Numbered from the stretch's first letter, positions 45,615 through 56,233 are shown. The stretch: DNA of 64,000 nt from Schistocephalus solidus (GCA_017591395.1 WEDG01004004.1:1-64000); one strand, 5' to 3'. Notes: generated by a model not told the origin, from the letters alone. A program made the numbers and translations.

Positions 45615-46531
45615 CTACTGGTTGACAGGTAAGTTTCCCCGTAGGGATTTCTTGTAATGACACGGAGGCCAGCAGTGATGGGCATTAGATCCATATGTGT
45701 GATGGTACCAACAGAAACCATCGTTGGTAGATGGACGCGAAACAGGAGTGGAAGACATCAGTCGGCGAGTATTGGAAGGGGTTCGACGGTTATAGATACA
45801 ACTAGCACGAAGCTGGGAATGTAGGCGTTTTACAACTTCCTCGAGGTTAGGTGTAGCTATGGCTATTAGTAGCACTCGATGATGCCGTCAACTGTCTAAG
45901 CAAGCACTTGGAAAGATGAGGAAGGGATATTGGACGCAAGAATAGCTTGAGCAGAGGAGGACAGTCGCTGGAGATAAAGCTGTCTTAACCTTTTGTTCAT
46001 CCACTGGCTGCTCCAGGTGCCTAAGGAGCTGCGCAGGCTTCTATCACCAAGGTCTTCCTCGGAAATCAAAGGATGAAGACGTTTTTGTGTTGACAGAGAG
46101 ATGCGGGTTATGAGAGCCGCCTTTAGAGCAGTATATTGAGCCTCTGTAGGTATATTATAGATAATATCTCGCAGGTCAGTGGCAATGTTCATTGGCAATG
46201 CTGCCACAACATAATTGAATTTTGTATCTTCTCTTGTAATTTACCGCAGTGCACAACGGGACTCCCCTGTACGCAGCCACAGCAAAATATCGCTAACTCC
46301 GGTTATCGTATGGCGGGTAGATTCGGAGGTAGGTCTGAGGTCAGATAATGATATGACTGGCGCGTTAGCGGGGTGGGTTAAACGGCAGCAACGGTATTGG
46401 TTGAAAAGTTTAGGCAATCGAAAAGTCAAAATGAAAAAAGTCAAATGAAAAGTAGGAGGGAATGGATGCGAGTGGAAAATGTTAGGCAGATAAATGAAAC
46501 AGAAGGCGCTATGAACCAAACGGGTCACCAA
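45615..46531 (-). pseudogene. Gypsy gag-like ORF, broken
   Basis: Frames give, in order, TREDTKFNYVVAALPMNIAT, DIIYNIPTEAQYTALKAALI, NKRLRQLYLQRLSSSAQAIL, and a Cys/His segment CWYHHTYGSNAHHC (about 45725-45680). Gag packages element RNA. This Cys/His pattern (C-x2-H..H-x4-C) is the variant found in a group of flatworm and insect gypsy gags, from memory. Two or more frameshifts break it. Confidence 0.75.
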
Positions 46532-46533
46532 TG
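46515..46533 (-). promoter_or_regulatory. Candidate primer binding site
   Basis: Two bases inside the 5' LTR the minus strand reads TGGTGACCCGTTTGGTTCA. A TGG start fits pairing with a tRNA CCA end. I cannot name the tRNA. Confidence 0.5.
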
Positions 46534-46534
46534 T

Positions 46535-46723
46535 TGAGGACGACTCCGTCTATCCTTATATGTAAGGCGAATCCCATTCCCAAACTTATATGCGCCAGGG
46601 AAAGTGAGAAGAAAATAACTAGTCAACAAAACATAACTCATTGTTAAATTCTACAAAGGTTGTGTGTCAATTTTTACGGGAGTATTTTTAACCTACTAAA
46701 ACAAAATGCTTTTTCTCACTACA
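46535..46723 (-). repeat. 5' LTR of the gypsy element
   Basis: A 189-bp LTR, TGAGGACGAC..CACTACA, with ATCCTTATATGTAAGGCGAA and TTTTTACGGGAGTATTTTTA shared with the other copies. The TSD TGTAT follows at 46724. Confidence 0.9.
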
Positions 46724-48371
46724 TGTATGCAGAAATTCGGTTGTCCTAGACGATTGACGCACATGATGCGTCAGCTCCACGACAGAATGATGGCATGCCT
46801 CACTGACTACGAAACATCCAAAGTGACATACAGAGGGAAGCAGGGCTGCGTATTCGTTCCCACCCTCTTCAGTCTCATGTCTTCTGCCATGCTGATGGAC
46901 GCCTACTGTGATGAGAACGTTGGCATCCGCATAGAACTGGTGGGAATCTTCTCAATAGCCGGCACATGCAGACTCCAACGAGTCTGTCCGCGGCTAATGT
47001 CCACGGCCAGCTCTTCGTGGGCTACTGCGTATTCAACACCGCGACGGAAGAGGATATGCAACGCAGCATGACCCTCTTCGCAGACGGCTGCACCAACTTC
47101 AAACTCGACATCAACACAGAAAAAAATGGTCACCCAGCACAGAATACAATACTCCTTGAATCAGTGTCAACGGCACATAACTCAAAACTGTGGAAAACGT
47201 CATTTACATTGGAAACACACTGCAACGCAGCAAAAGAGTCAGCGACGAGGTTGCGCATGGGATCTCCAAAGCCAGCTAAGCATTCGGCCATCTGTAAGCT
47301 TCTGTGTGGAAGCACCACGGCTTATAACTGAACAACAAATTAAAGATGTACAAGGCAGTCGTCTTGACTACACTATTGTATAAAGCGAAGACATTGGTTA
47401 TCTGCTTTAAAAAATCCGGAAAACTCAATTATTTTCACATCAGCTCTTTCCGCAAAATACTAAACCTAAGATTCACCATACTTAAGCAACTGCCATTGCA
47501 ATGTATCGGTTACCTCGTTAAAATAAAAGATGAGCGATTACTCGACAATCTCTTCTATAGAGATGTTACTGCGTTCCTCATAAACACTAAGGACACACAC
47601 ATTACGCTACACGCACACCTTGAAGACTTTCTTGATACGCGGGCAAATCGACCGAAAGACGTGGGTGGACCTTGCCCAGGACAGACCGACTGGAGAAGGG
47701 TAATGGAGACTGGCGCAGCAATCTATGAAGCAAACAAAATTGTCCCTGTCAGAGCTGAAAGTTTGACTGGCAATTCACAAACGCCTTCGATCAACAACGC
47801 CAACGTCTTCCAACATTCAGCGCGAGAATCAGCCTCGAAGGACATCTGCGGACGCAATGCAGCAACAACTACATCTGCTGCACCCATAAATGCTCCTGTC
47901 GTCATACCTGTCACGACCCCAGGGCGTCCACGGCAATGACCAACCCCATCACCAGGGTTCACACTCCTGAAGCCCCACCGCCGTCGAGCGCCGTCTTCCC
48001 TCATCATCTCCACCAAAATCCCCGTGACGGCGATGATGATGACGACGAAAAACACCATAACTACTAACACTATCCCGTTTCCCACTTCTATCACTAGTGA
48101 AATAACTTCCGACGCTCCCTCAACCAAAATGCTCCCCACCACCAGCAATCGCTACTCGATCCGAAACTGCCCTCATTGCGAGTGCATATTCATCTCTCGC
48201 ATCGGGCTAGTCGGCAGCTTACAAATCCGTCGCAATGTGACCAGCGCACCAGTGCCAGGAGACCTGACCTACACTCACCGCATCCACATTCACGGTCCGC
48301 ACTGCGCACGCATATTCACTGACCGCATGGGCCCATTTAGTCACATGCGCATCCACGAAAACGGTGACAGA
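46724..48371 (+). mobile_element. ZnF-LINE copy D, right half (+)
   Basis: This resumes copy D after the gypsy insertion: CMQKFGCPRRLTHMMRQLHD at 46727, KQGCVFVPTLFSLM, then the catalytic box changed to FVGYC (FADDC in copy C) near 47020, EEDMQRSMTLFADGC, a connection frame 47346-47939 with LLYKAKTL (LLYGAETW in others), and finger tail 48024-48371 (CECIFISRIGLVGSLQIRR; CARIFTDRMGPFSHMRIHEN). Several fingers have lost ligands. The 3' UTR of this copy is missing; 3' end sequence of copy C follows directly at 48372. Confidence 0.88.
47346..47939 (+). pseudogene. RT connection domain of LINE copy D
   Basis: A 197-codon frame reading MYKAVVLTTLLYKAKTL, LNYFHISSFRKILNLRFTI, GQTDWRRVMETGAAIYEANK. 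It matches the post-RT domain of copies C and F ([21 protein letters not shown].. and ..WRR.VKNGSASYEANR). It is the longest intact piece of copy D but has no catalytic residues. Confidence 0.8.
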
Positions 48372-49195
48372 TCGACCGTCGATTTTGACGAGGTTCAACG
48401 TATGCTCCAAACCAGGGGTACAGGGACGGTGACTTGCGCGTGAATTAGTTTTAAGTGATAGTAGCCTTGCGCTGCAGCTACCGCACACTCTTCTCCCCCC
48501 CCCCTCCACCTGAGCCCGGTGACAAGACAGAGTCAAGAAGACCGGAGATGGGAGAGGGCGCAGGTGGCTGGCGAGGCCGGAGCCGCCTCTGGGTGTAACA
48601 CCACACCTGACTCGGATCCCATGGAGTGGGAGTGCCATAAAAGCCACATTAAGAAGGAGCCATTGCAGCCTAACTCTCAGTCCGCCAGTCAGCCACTTCA
48701 CACAAAACACACACATTGGACTGACCACGCGGTCCGAGTTATCCCGTCAGTTGGCAACCTTCCAAGACACGGCTTTTAGCACACCGTGATAGTTTCAAGC
48801 CCGTCAGATTGTTTATAGTGAGGAAACAGCGCTGATCTTTTGACCTCACTCTCTCTCCCACCCCTACAATCAGACCACCATCCGAGCCAGTCAGTTGTCT
48901 GATGTGGGAGTGGGTGCATTAACTGACGGGTCGGCGTACCCGTATTCGCGCGTCATAGCACGAACTGGCCCCCATAATGCACACACCAGGATTCACTTAC
49001 TCAGGGGATATGGAGGAGCCATCGCTGTCTGACTCCCAGTCCACTGCTCAGGCACTCGACAAACACAGCACATACACTGGGCCGACGGCGTGGTCTGGTG
49101 AAAGCGTCAGATTGGCAGCCTTTCAAGCCACGGTTTCTAGGACACCGTGATTTTATCAGGTACATTATGATGATTTTGAGGGTGTTGTCTATGTA
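48372..49195 (-). repeat. 3' UTR of LINE copy C
   Basis: About 820 bp of noncoding sequence after the finger-ORF stop. It has a C-rich tract near 48495, the GGATCCCATGGAGTGGGAGT block near 48616, and the element end CGTCGATTTTGACGAGG at 48378 on +. It is shared with copies A, B, E, F, G and several small fragments in this window. Confidence 0.88.
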
Positions 49196-49221
49196 TTAGT
49201 GTGCGCTGATGTGGCTTAGCC

Positions 49222-50060
49222 TCATCGCAGGTTGTCGTGGAGGCGCATGTGTCCTAATAGGACCCTGCGGTGTGTAAATGTGCGGGAGCAGTGAAGGCAG
49301 GGCGCGTGACTGTATGTTGGAGCCTCCGTAAGATGGATTTGCAAGTAACTGACCAGGCTGATGTGTGAGTTTAAGTTGCGGGCGCATTGTGGGCAGGAGA
49401 AATCGTTAGAGGCTGCGGGGATCACATTCATGGTAGTGGTAAGAAGGGAAGGAGTTAAGGGTATGCATGATATGTCGGTGTTATCGGCATTGCGGTGAAT
49501 TCCGCTGTCATGGATGCGCATGTGCCCGAATAGGCCCATGCAATGAGTGAATGCACGAGGACAGTGAGGGCAGTGGACGGGGCGATCTCTTGTGTGTTGG
49601 TGCTCCATGCACTGGTTCACCAGTCTCTGTACGATGGATTCGCAAGTGACCGACCAGGCCGATGCTTGAGGTGAATGTGCGGGCACATTGAGGATAGATT
49701 AGGAGAGAGGCCCCATCGCTGATGGTGGTGGTGGTAGTGAAGGCGAAGGCGGTGGTGGTGGGGGTAACAGACGATCAGTAGACGGATGTAATGGAATTGC
49801 TGCCAGGAGTGAGGGTGGGGGAGTCTGAAGGAAAGTTGGCAGAATTTGACGTAGAAATTGGAACTGTCGGATTGTTGGTGTATTGCATCCGAAGATGTCC
49901 AACCAGGCCGATTCAAGCGCGGAAGATGCGTTGACAGCGCGGGCATGTTGGCCGGCCTGGGCATCGACGATGTTGGTCCGGGCGCTGGTGACTTTCATGC
50001 CGCTCTTTGGCCTTGGCGGTGGCGATCCGGTTGGCCTCATAGCTTGCTGAACCATTCTTC
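49222..50060 (-). pseudogene. C2H2 finger tail of LINE copy C
   Basis: After ANRIATAKAKE the text gives a finger CPRCQRIFRARIGLVGHLRM, a Ser/Thr/Pro/His linker, YPQCARTFTSSIGLVGHLRIH (first Cys now Tyr), CPHCPRAFTHCMGLFGHMRI, CPQCARNLNSHISLVSYLQI and CLHCSRTFTHRRVLLGHMRL, ending HDNLR-stop. The pattern is C-x2-C-x12-H-x3-H. Fingers come as pairs of a GLVGHL type and a GLxGHM type. Two frame shifts divide them. A nucleic-acid binding role is known for C2H2 fingers; the role in this LINE is inferred. Confidence 0.85.
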
Positions 50061-50259
50061 ACGGATCTTCTCCATGCATTTCTATCCTGGGCGAGGTCCT
50101 CCCAGGACGCCGGGTTGATTTGCAGTTGCTTCAACAATTTCTTCAAAGTGTCCTTGTAGCGTCGTTTTTGACCTCCCTGCCAGCGAACACCCGAAGCGAC
50201 TTTTTCATAGAAAAGTAGTTTAGGTAGTCGCTCGTCGTCCATTCTTACCAGGCAGCCGC

Positions 50260-51215
50260 TTCATCGCAGTTGCACTTGCCTCAGTATGGCGTGGATGCTG
50301 AGGATTCCGGTCCGCTCCAGGAATTCCGTGTCTGGGATCCTGCCTTGCCATCTCAGCTTCAGTGTTCTGCGGAGGCAGCTGAGATGAAAGTGATTCAACT
50401 TCCTGGCTTGGTTCGAGTACATGGTCCAGGTCTCCGCTCCGTAAAGGAGCTTCATCAATACGACGGCCTCGTACCTCTTCAGTTTGGTGCTCATGTGAAT
50501 ATCGCGGCGATTCCACAAGGAAGCCTGCAGCCGGCCGAAGGCCTGACTAGCTTTGGTGATCCGTTGGGTACCTCTTCATCGATTCTCGTGTTGCGTGACA
50601 GCGTGTTTCCTAGATAAGCGAAGGTGTCCACGTTTTTTAGTTGAGCACCGTTGACATTGATTCGGGGAGCATTGTATTCCACGCTGGGTGGCGGTTGGTG
50701 CATGACAACCGTTTTGGCTGTACTGATTGTGAATCACAAATCGAGCAGCCTGCGGCGAAGAGGTCCATGCTCCTTTGCATATCCTCCTCCGTCACGGTGT
50801 TAAGGGCGCAGTCGTCCGCGAAGAGAAAGTTATGGACTGTAGTCGTAGATACGCGCGTTGAAGCTTGCATACACCGAATGTTGAGAAGTTGCGCGTCAGT
50901 TCTGTAGGTGATGCGGATACCAGGCTGCTCATCACGGTAGGCGTCCATCAGCATAGCCGAGAACATGAGACTGAAGAGGGTGGGGGGGCCAGTACGCAGC
51001 CCTGCTTCACTCCATTGGTCACTGCGAATGCTTCGGATACCGTCCCGTTGTCAGTGACGCGCGCGTCATCCCATCATGAAGCTGCATGACTTTCCACAGT
51101 CCGTCGCAATTCAACGTGCCAAAGGCTTTCGTTAGACCCACGAAGGTAGTGTATAGGTGAGTTCGTATCTCCTGGCAATTCTCTTGTAGCTGGTGGGCGG
51201 CAAAGATCCGCGGTG
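50260..51215 (-). pseudogene. RT palm and connection of LINE copy C
   Basis: Minus-strand text: IFAAHQLQENCQEIRTHLYT, FVGLTKAFGTLNCDGLWKVM, a 16-residue gap after VMQ, LHDGMTRASL, QGCVLA-like, MFSAMLMDAYRDEQPGIRI, FLFADDCALN (catalytic box about 50830-50800), EEDMQRSMDLFAAGC, then KLVRPSAGC.. and [20 protein letters not shown] (about 50470-50400). Fingers of the RT (IPAEIY.., RGIS.) are deleted. Several frameshifts are present. Confidence 0.85.
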
Positions 51216-51239
51216 TCCGAGGACTTCGAGGGCGTTGGA

Positions 51240-52214
51240 TTATATGACATTGCGCAGTTGACACAATTGTGTCTCCACGGTAGCATTATCAGCTGGAGCA
51301 TGCAGGTCCTCCAGTTTCCCGGTTATTTGGTTGCTGAAATCAAAACAGTGAGCAGGCAAATTTAATAAAAGTGTATTTAACTTACATGGCGGCCTCTTAC
51401 CTTGGGGCCTTCGTCGGGGTTGCAGTCGGAGCCTCATCTGGGAGATGACGAGGCGGTGATCTGTCCAACCATCGGCATCGCGGATCGCCTTGGTTGCCAG
51501 CACGTCCTGTCGATCTCGCCTCCGGACGAGAACATAGTCCAGCAGTTGCCAACGCCGCAACCGAGGGTGCATCCACGTGGCCTTCTCCCGCGACGGAAGG
51601 CGGAAGAAGGTGTTGGTCAGCAAGAGACGGTGTTACGCACACGTGCGCAGAAGAAGGAGGCCGTTATCGTTACAGCTACCGAGACCGTGGGGACCCAACA
51701 CTCCCTGCCAGGCAGCGTGGTCTGTCCCGATGCGGGCATTGAAGTCACCAAGGACAATTAACTTGTCGTCTTTCGGCACAGTCGCCAGCAAGGCGTGCAG
51801 GTCCTCGTAGAATTTGTCCTTCACCGCATCAGAGCTCGTCATTGGGGGAGCGTAGGCGCTGATGATGGTGGTGAACTGGTCTCCCCAAAGAAGCAGGTGG
51901 AGGCTCATCAGGCGATAATTGCTACCCTGTGGCAGAAAGGGCAGACGTCCCACGATGTCGCTCCGGATGGCAAATGTAACACCAGCGTCGCGTCGCTCTA
52001 CCTTTGGCCGGCCGCTCCAGAAGAAGGTGTAGACAGCACCCACCTCCTCCAACTGACCCTGCTCAGAGAATCTGGTCTCGCTGAGAGCAGCAATATCCAC
52101 CTTGTAGCGCGCCAGTTCCCGAGCGACAAGCGCCATCCTCCATTCCGGCCGGTTGCTCCTAGAATTTTCTAAAAGGGAACGAGAATTCCAGGCTGCTAGT
52201 GTGAGTGGACTCAC
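51240..52214 (-). pseudogene. AP endonuclease of LINE copy C, one nonsense codon
   Basis: It reads [13 protein letters not shown] (active-site Asn), [13 protein letters not shown] (Glu), [26 protein letters not shown] (Asp, Asn), [17 protein letters not shown] and DGWTDHRLVISQM (Asp-His). This is the full set of apurinic-type endonuclease residues that nick the target in target-primed reverse transcription. A TAA at 51633-51635 replaces the Glu codon (GAA in copy B context) in [10 protein letters not shown]. No ATG precedes the first conserved residues in frame; the frame opens at GTG 52214 or enters from the 5' UTR. Confidence 0.88.
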
Positions 52215-52229
52215 CCGAGCAGCCTGGAG
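52190..52229. other. Hairpin at the endonuclease start, copy C
   Basis: The same 10-base arms (CCAGGCTGCT / AGCAGCCTGG) and inner GTGAG/CTCAC pair as in copy B. It is conserved between two copies that otherwise differ. Confidence 0.65.
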
Positions 52230-52814
52230 GGTATGGCAAGGGGGGATGGGGATGGGGGGGTATTGTTGTTTGTTTTAGTTTTACGACCGCGCATTTTGCG
52301 ATCTGCGAGCCGCGGCTGGCCGCAGAAGACGTGATAACTAGCATTTGTTTATGGCACCTTTTCTAGCCATTTGCTCCGTGAGGAGGCAAGCAGTGCTGTC
52401 CCTAAATAGGGCTGCTCAGGCATCCCAGACGGCTGCCGAACTCCACTATGGGTCACGGTTTTGTTTTAGTGGGAGAAAGACCCGAGTTAGCCTGGGCCGC
52501 CTACGGGGTTGCTGTCGCCCTCACCGTAGGACTTTTTGGAGAGTGGGGAGGCGGGAAGTTCGGGAGTCAGACATACCGGGTGTGGAAGCACACACAACAC
52601 TGGAGACCCTCACCTAGTTTAGCCCGCCGGTCGTGACGGTGGCCCGGGGTGTGGCCGCTGGGAATAACCCAAATGTGAGGAGCCACAGGTGAGAGTTGAG
52701 TACCATTTAGAGGCGGCCACAGGAGCATTCACCACCTGTACGAGACAAATGAGGCGACCAAATGCTATCCGTGTGGTGCTTACCGTAACTAGTACCCCTA
52801 TATCCCCACAAAAA

Positions 52815-53690
52815 CGGTAACAACAACAACTACTCTCCCATCCTCAGCACTAACAGCTTCTCATCCACCAACGCGACCACCAACAGTAACCTAACCATCG
52901 CAACGGACTCTACAGCCCCAAACCTATCCTGTCCTCATGGCCACTGTTCATATACATCACGCATTGGCGTGGTCGGTCACTTACAAATGGGATTGGCAAA
53001 CCCGTGCCACGAGTGCTAGAATGCACCCACTGCATTCACCACATCTATTTACACTACCCACGTACATTCAGTCACCTATTAAGCCATATGCACCCTAATG
53101 GAAACTTGCAATAGAATACCACCGGTCGTACCACGCCACGGTATTTCTTCTTACGACCACCTTCACGACATATTACCATGGCCAACATCATACAACACAA
53201 GCACATAGTCCGCGCCACTTAAGTGCCCCTACTCCATGTGACTCCTCTGCCACAGGTGTGGCCCGAGACTATCATGGTGCGCTATAAGCCATGAATTCAA
53301 AGGCTTCCAAACGATGGGATAACTCGGATCTGCAGTCAACCTTGTGTTTGGTCATGTGTAGTGGCCGACTGGTGAACTGAGAGTCATGCTGCAATGGCTC
53401 CCCAATGTGGCCTCTGTGACGCTCCCACTCTGGAAGATACATGCTGGCTGTGGCAGCACTCTTAGAGGCGTTTACGGTCACGCCAGTCATCTGCACCTTC
53501 TTCCGCCTCCGGTTTTCTTTACTTCCTCATGACACTAGGCCAATGTGGGGAGGAGATAGTGCAGTAAATGGAGCGCAAGTTTACTCTCTATGACCTCACT
53601 CACACGAAAGTCCCAGTTACTGCGTCACCAAGCTGTGGGCCACATGGTTGACCTCGTCGGAATCGGCTGTCGAACTGCCATGTATATACT
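52815..53690 (+). mobile_element. ZnF-LINE copy G (+), finger tail and 3' UTR
   Basis: It starts in the Ser/Thr/Pro linker and reads the finger-like CPHGHCSYTSRIGVVGHLQM (second Cys moved), then a decayed second finger to about 53110. A diverged 3' UTR with CTTCCAAACGATGGGATAAC and ACTGAGAGTCATGCTGCAAT ends in TCGGCTGTCGAACTGCCATG near 53665-53685. It is 5'-truncated and abuts the 5' end of copy C. Confidence 0.8.
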
Positions 53691-53694
53691 GACG

Positions 53695-53905
53695 GTCACT
53701 GTGCGCCTTCTCCCATCTCCAGTCTTCTTGACTCTGTCTTGACATCGGGCTCAGGTGGGGGAGGAGGAAAGAGTGCGGTAGCTGCAGCGCAAGGCTACTT
53801 TTACTTTAGACTAAATCACGCGCAAGTTACCGTCCCTGCACCACCCTTCTGTGGAGCATACGGTGGACCTCGTCGAAATCGACGGTTAAACTGTCATATT
53901 GACGG
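53695..53905 (+). mobile_element. ZnF-LINE 3' UTR fragment (+)
   Basis: CTTCTTGACTCTGTCTTGAC, GGTAGCTGCAGCGCAAGGCT and the end CGTCGAAATCGACGGTTAAA place this as the last about 200 bp of a ZnF-LINE. It begins straight after copy G's 3' end and ends straight before copy F. Confidence 0.85.
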
Positions 53906-55790
53906 TATACACCTGAACACCAAACTAAAGATATAGAAAGCCGTCGTCTTGACGACACACCTGTACGGAGCAGAGACATGGACCATCTACTCGAACCAAA
54001 CAAGGAAACTGAATCACTTCCATCTCAGCTGCCTCTGCAGAATACTGAAGCTAAGATGGCAAGACGGGATCCCGGACATGAAAGTCCTGGAGCGGACCGG
54101 AATCCTCAGCATCAACGCCATGCTGAGGCAAGTGCAAATACAATGGAGCGGCCACCTGGTGAGAATGGACGACGAGCGACGTCCCAAATGACTTTTCTCG
54201 GAGATTTCGCTAAGGGTGCTCATAGACAGGGAGCCTTTACAAGGACACTTTGAGGAACTTTCTGAAGCAACTGCAAATCAACCCAATGACCAGGGAGGAC
54301 CTTGCCCGGGCAGACTGGTCTGGAGAAGACCCGTGAAGACTGGTGCAGCAATATACGAAGCCAACTAGATCGCCGCTGATATGAACAAAAGGGCGGTGCG
54401 CAAGTCCCAAGTACCCCGGATCAGCACCGCCAATACCCAAGCCCTGCCAACGTTTTCACGCTGCCAACGCACATTCTGCGCGCGCATCAGCCTGGTCGGT
54501 CACCCTCCGACGCAATCAAACAATAATCTCACAGCATCAAATTCTGTATCAACGAACATCCCTTATGACAACCCTGCCTCAAACCCCACGACGACGATCA
54601 CCCCAACCATTAGTGATCCCTCCGTTGATTCCCCGGCGTCCTCGATCCCCGACACCTTCCTCCCTCCCCCCACCACTTACACCGATCACGGCGGCGAATA
54701 CCACTTACCTCACTCCCACCACGTAATTGGTCACTTCTGACTACCTGCCACCTACTACCTTCACCAATACTGCCCCAGCACCAGTGATGGGGACTCGGTA
54801 CTAACCTGTCCATATTGCGATCGCAGCTTCAACTCACGCATCGGCCTGGTCGGTCACTTGCGAATCCCTCGCACAGAGACCGCTGAACCTGGGCCAGGAG
54901 CACCAACATGCACCCACAGCACTCGACTCAACTGTCAGCACTGCATATGCACATGCACACACCACATGGGCCTACTAGGTCACATTTTTCTCCATGAAAA
55001 CATGTGGTAGAACCCCGCCGGTTATACCACATTACAACATCTCTCCTCATGAGCCTCTCCATCACCCATGATCACTCGTAACACCAACCAAAACATGCTT
55101 TCTGATTGAGAGGAAAGCATGATCCCCAGCTTCTTTCCCATGTGGCTCTTCTGCTGCATGTGTGATGTGAGCTTGAGACTATCATGGTGCACCGAGCGCC
55201 GTGCCTTGGAAGTTTGCCAACTGACACAGACCTCGCAGTCAGTCCAAGGTGTGCTGTGCGGAATGGCTGACTGGTGGCCTAAGAGTCACACTCCGATGGA
55301 TTCATCTTACCGTGACCTGTGGCACTCTCCACATATGAGATGAAAGACGTTTAACCCCCTGTTGTGTTAAATCCTGGCGGCCAGGTCGTGTACGTAGTAC
55401 ACGTACACGAGGTCATCAGCAGCTGCGCCCACTCCCGCATCCGACAACAGTCCAGTGTGTGTGTTGTGCGGAGTGAATGACTGGCGGACTGAGAGTCAAA
55501 CTGCAATGGCTCCTTCTTACTGTGGTCTCTATGGAACTCCCAGTCCCTGGGATCCAAACGGCTCCGGCCGTGCCAGCCACCTGCGCCCTCTCCCGACTCC
55601 GGTCTACGTGACTCTGTCATGACACCCGGCCTCAGGTGGGGGGATGAGGAAGGAGTGCGATAGCTGCAGTGCAAGACTACTATCACTTGAAAGTAAATCA
55701 CACGCAAGCCACCGTAACTGCGCTAGCCTGCTGTGGTGCACACAGTGGACATCGTTGGACTGTGACGGTCGAGCTTTCCTCTATATTGAC
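53906..55790 (+). mobile_element. ZnF-LINE copy F (+), 5'-truncated
   Basis: It begins in the RT connection (NTKLKI*KAVVLTTHLYGAETW, about 53915-53985), [40 protein letters not shown], then WSGHLVRMDDERRPK. Fingers follow at 54440-55010: CQRTFCARISLVGH, YCDRSFNSRIGLVGHLRI and CTCTHHMGLLGHIFLHEN. The 3' UTR 55020-55790 includes GGCTGACTGG, CTTCTTACTGTGGTCTCTAT and the end near GACGGTCGAGCTTTC. No catalytic RT residues are present. Confidence 0.87.
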
Positions 55791-56233
55791 GGGCCAGTGG
55801 AATTAATCAGGTTGAAATAGTCCTTCGTTAATAAGGCTTCTAGGGTACTGCTATGCAGATAGGATGAGAGCCGCACCCCTTGTTTTTCGACTATCCAGTT
55901 GTATTTTAATGTATCCAGTTTCAGAACATGCGTAAAATCTCTTTAAACATAATCATCTCTAGCCGTTTAATGTACCACGAGCTAAAGATGTCGGATTGAC
56001 ACGATGCTAGAGGAACCGAATTACTTTTTCTTCTGTTGTTATAGCTTCTAAACTCCTATGAGATCAACAGAAACATGCCATTTGACGCGCTTAGCCTATC
56101 TGCTGGTAAAGAGGATATTTCGATTCAACCAGCAAATCCTTACATTTGGAAATTAAAATTTTACTGGCGTCTGGAGACGATAACCAATCAGGTTGCAGAA
56201 CGCGCTTGCCCAGTTTTGCCATGGGGCGTAATT
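55791..56233. other. No gene seen
   Basis: Spacer between LINE copy F and the Penelope-like element. A + frame at 56075-56284 runs into the element's terminal repeat and is unrecognised. Confidence 0.3.

Larger units (their letters stand above)
41243..46723 (-). mobile_element. Ty3/gypsy LTR retrotransposon, inserted in LINE copy D
   Basis: A 5481-bp insertion with termini TGAGG..TACA, flanked by TGTAT on both sides. Read on the minus strand: 5' LTR 46723-46535, a primer-site candidate starting TGGTGACCCG, gag, a protease region, RT, RNase H, integrase ending in a GPY/F-like module, a polypurine tract and a 3' LTR 42732-42547. A third, truncated LTR (41243-41332) and a 1.2 kb extra block lie beyond it and inside the target duplication. 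All pol and gag frames are broken. The gag finger and pol order suggest a Mag-like or Kabuki-like flatworm gypsy; that is inference. Confidence 0.92.
48372..52808 (-). mobile_element. ZnF-LINE copy C (minus), both ends present
   Basis: This is the best copy. Read right to left: 5' UTR 52808-52215 (same as copy B), endonuclease 52214-51240, a jump near 51222 into the RT (ATKAIR.. part complete, but linker plus RT fingers lost), the FADD catalytic box at about 50820, connection 50620-50000, fingers 50000-49222, 3' UTR 49195-48372. Length is 4.4 kb; an intact element would be about 1 kb longer. A single GAA-to-TAA change at 51633-51635 is the only stop in the endonuclease that I can see. Confidence 0.92.

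Noticed and set aside
51402..52172. Overlapping + frames (119 and 125 codons)
   Set aside because: They are antisense shadows of the copy C endonuclease.
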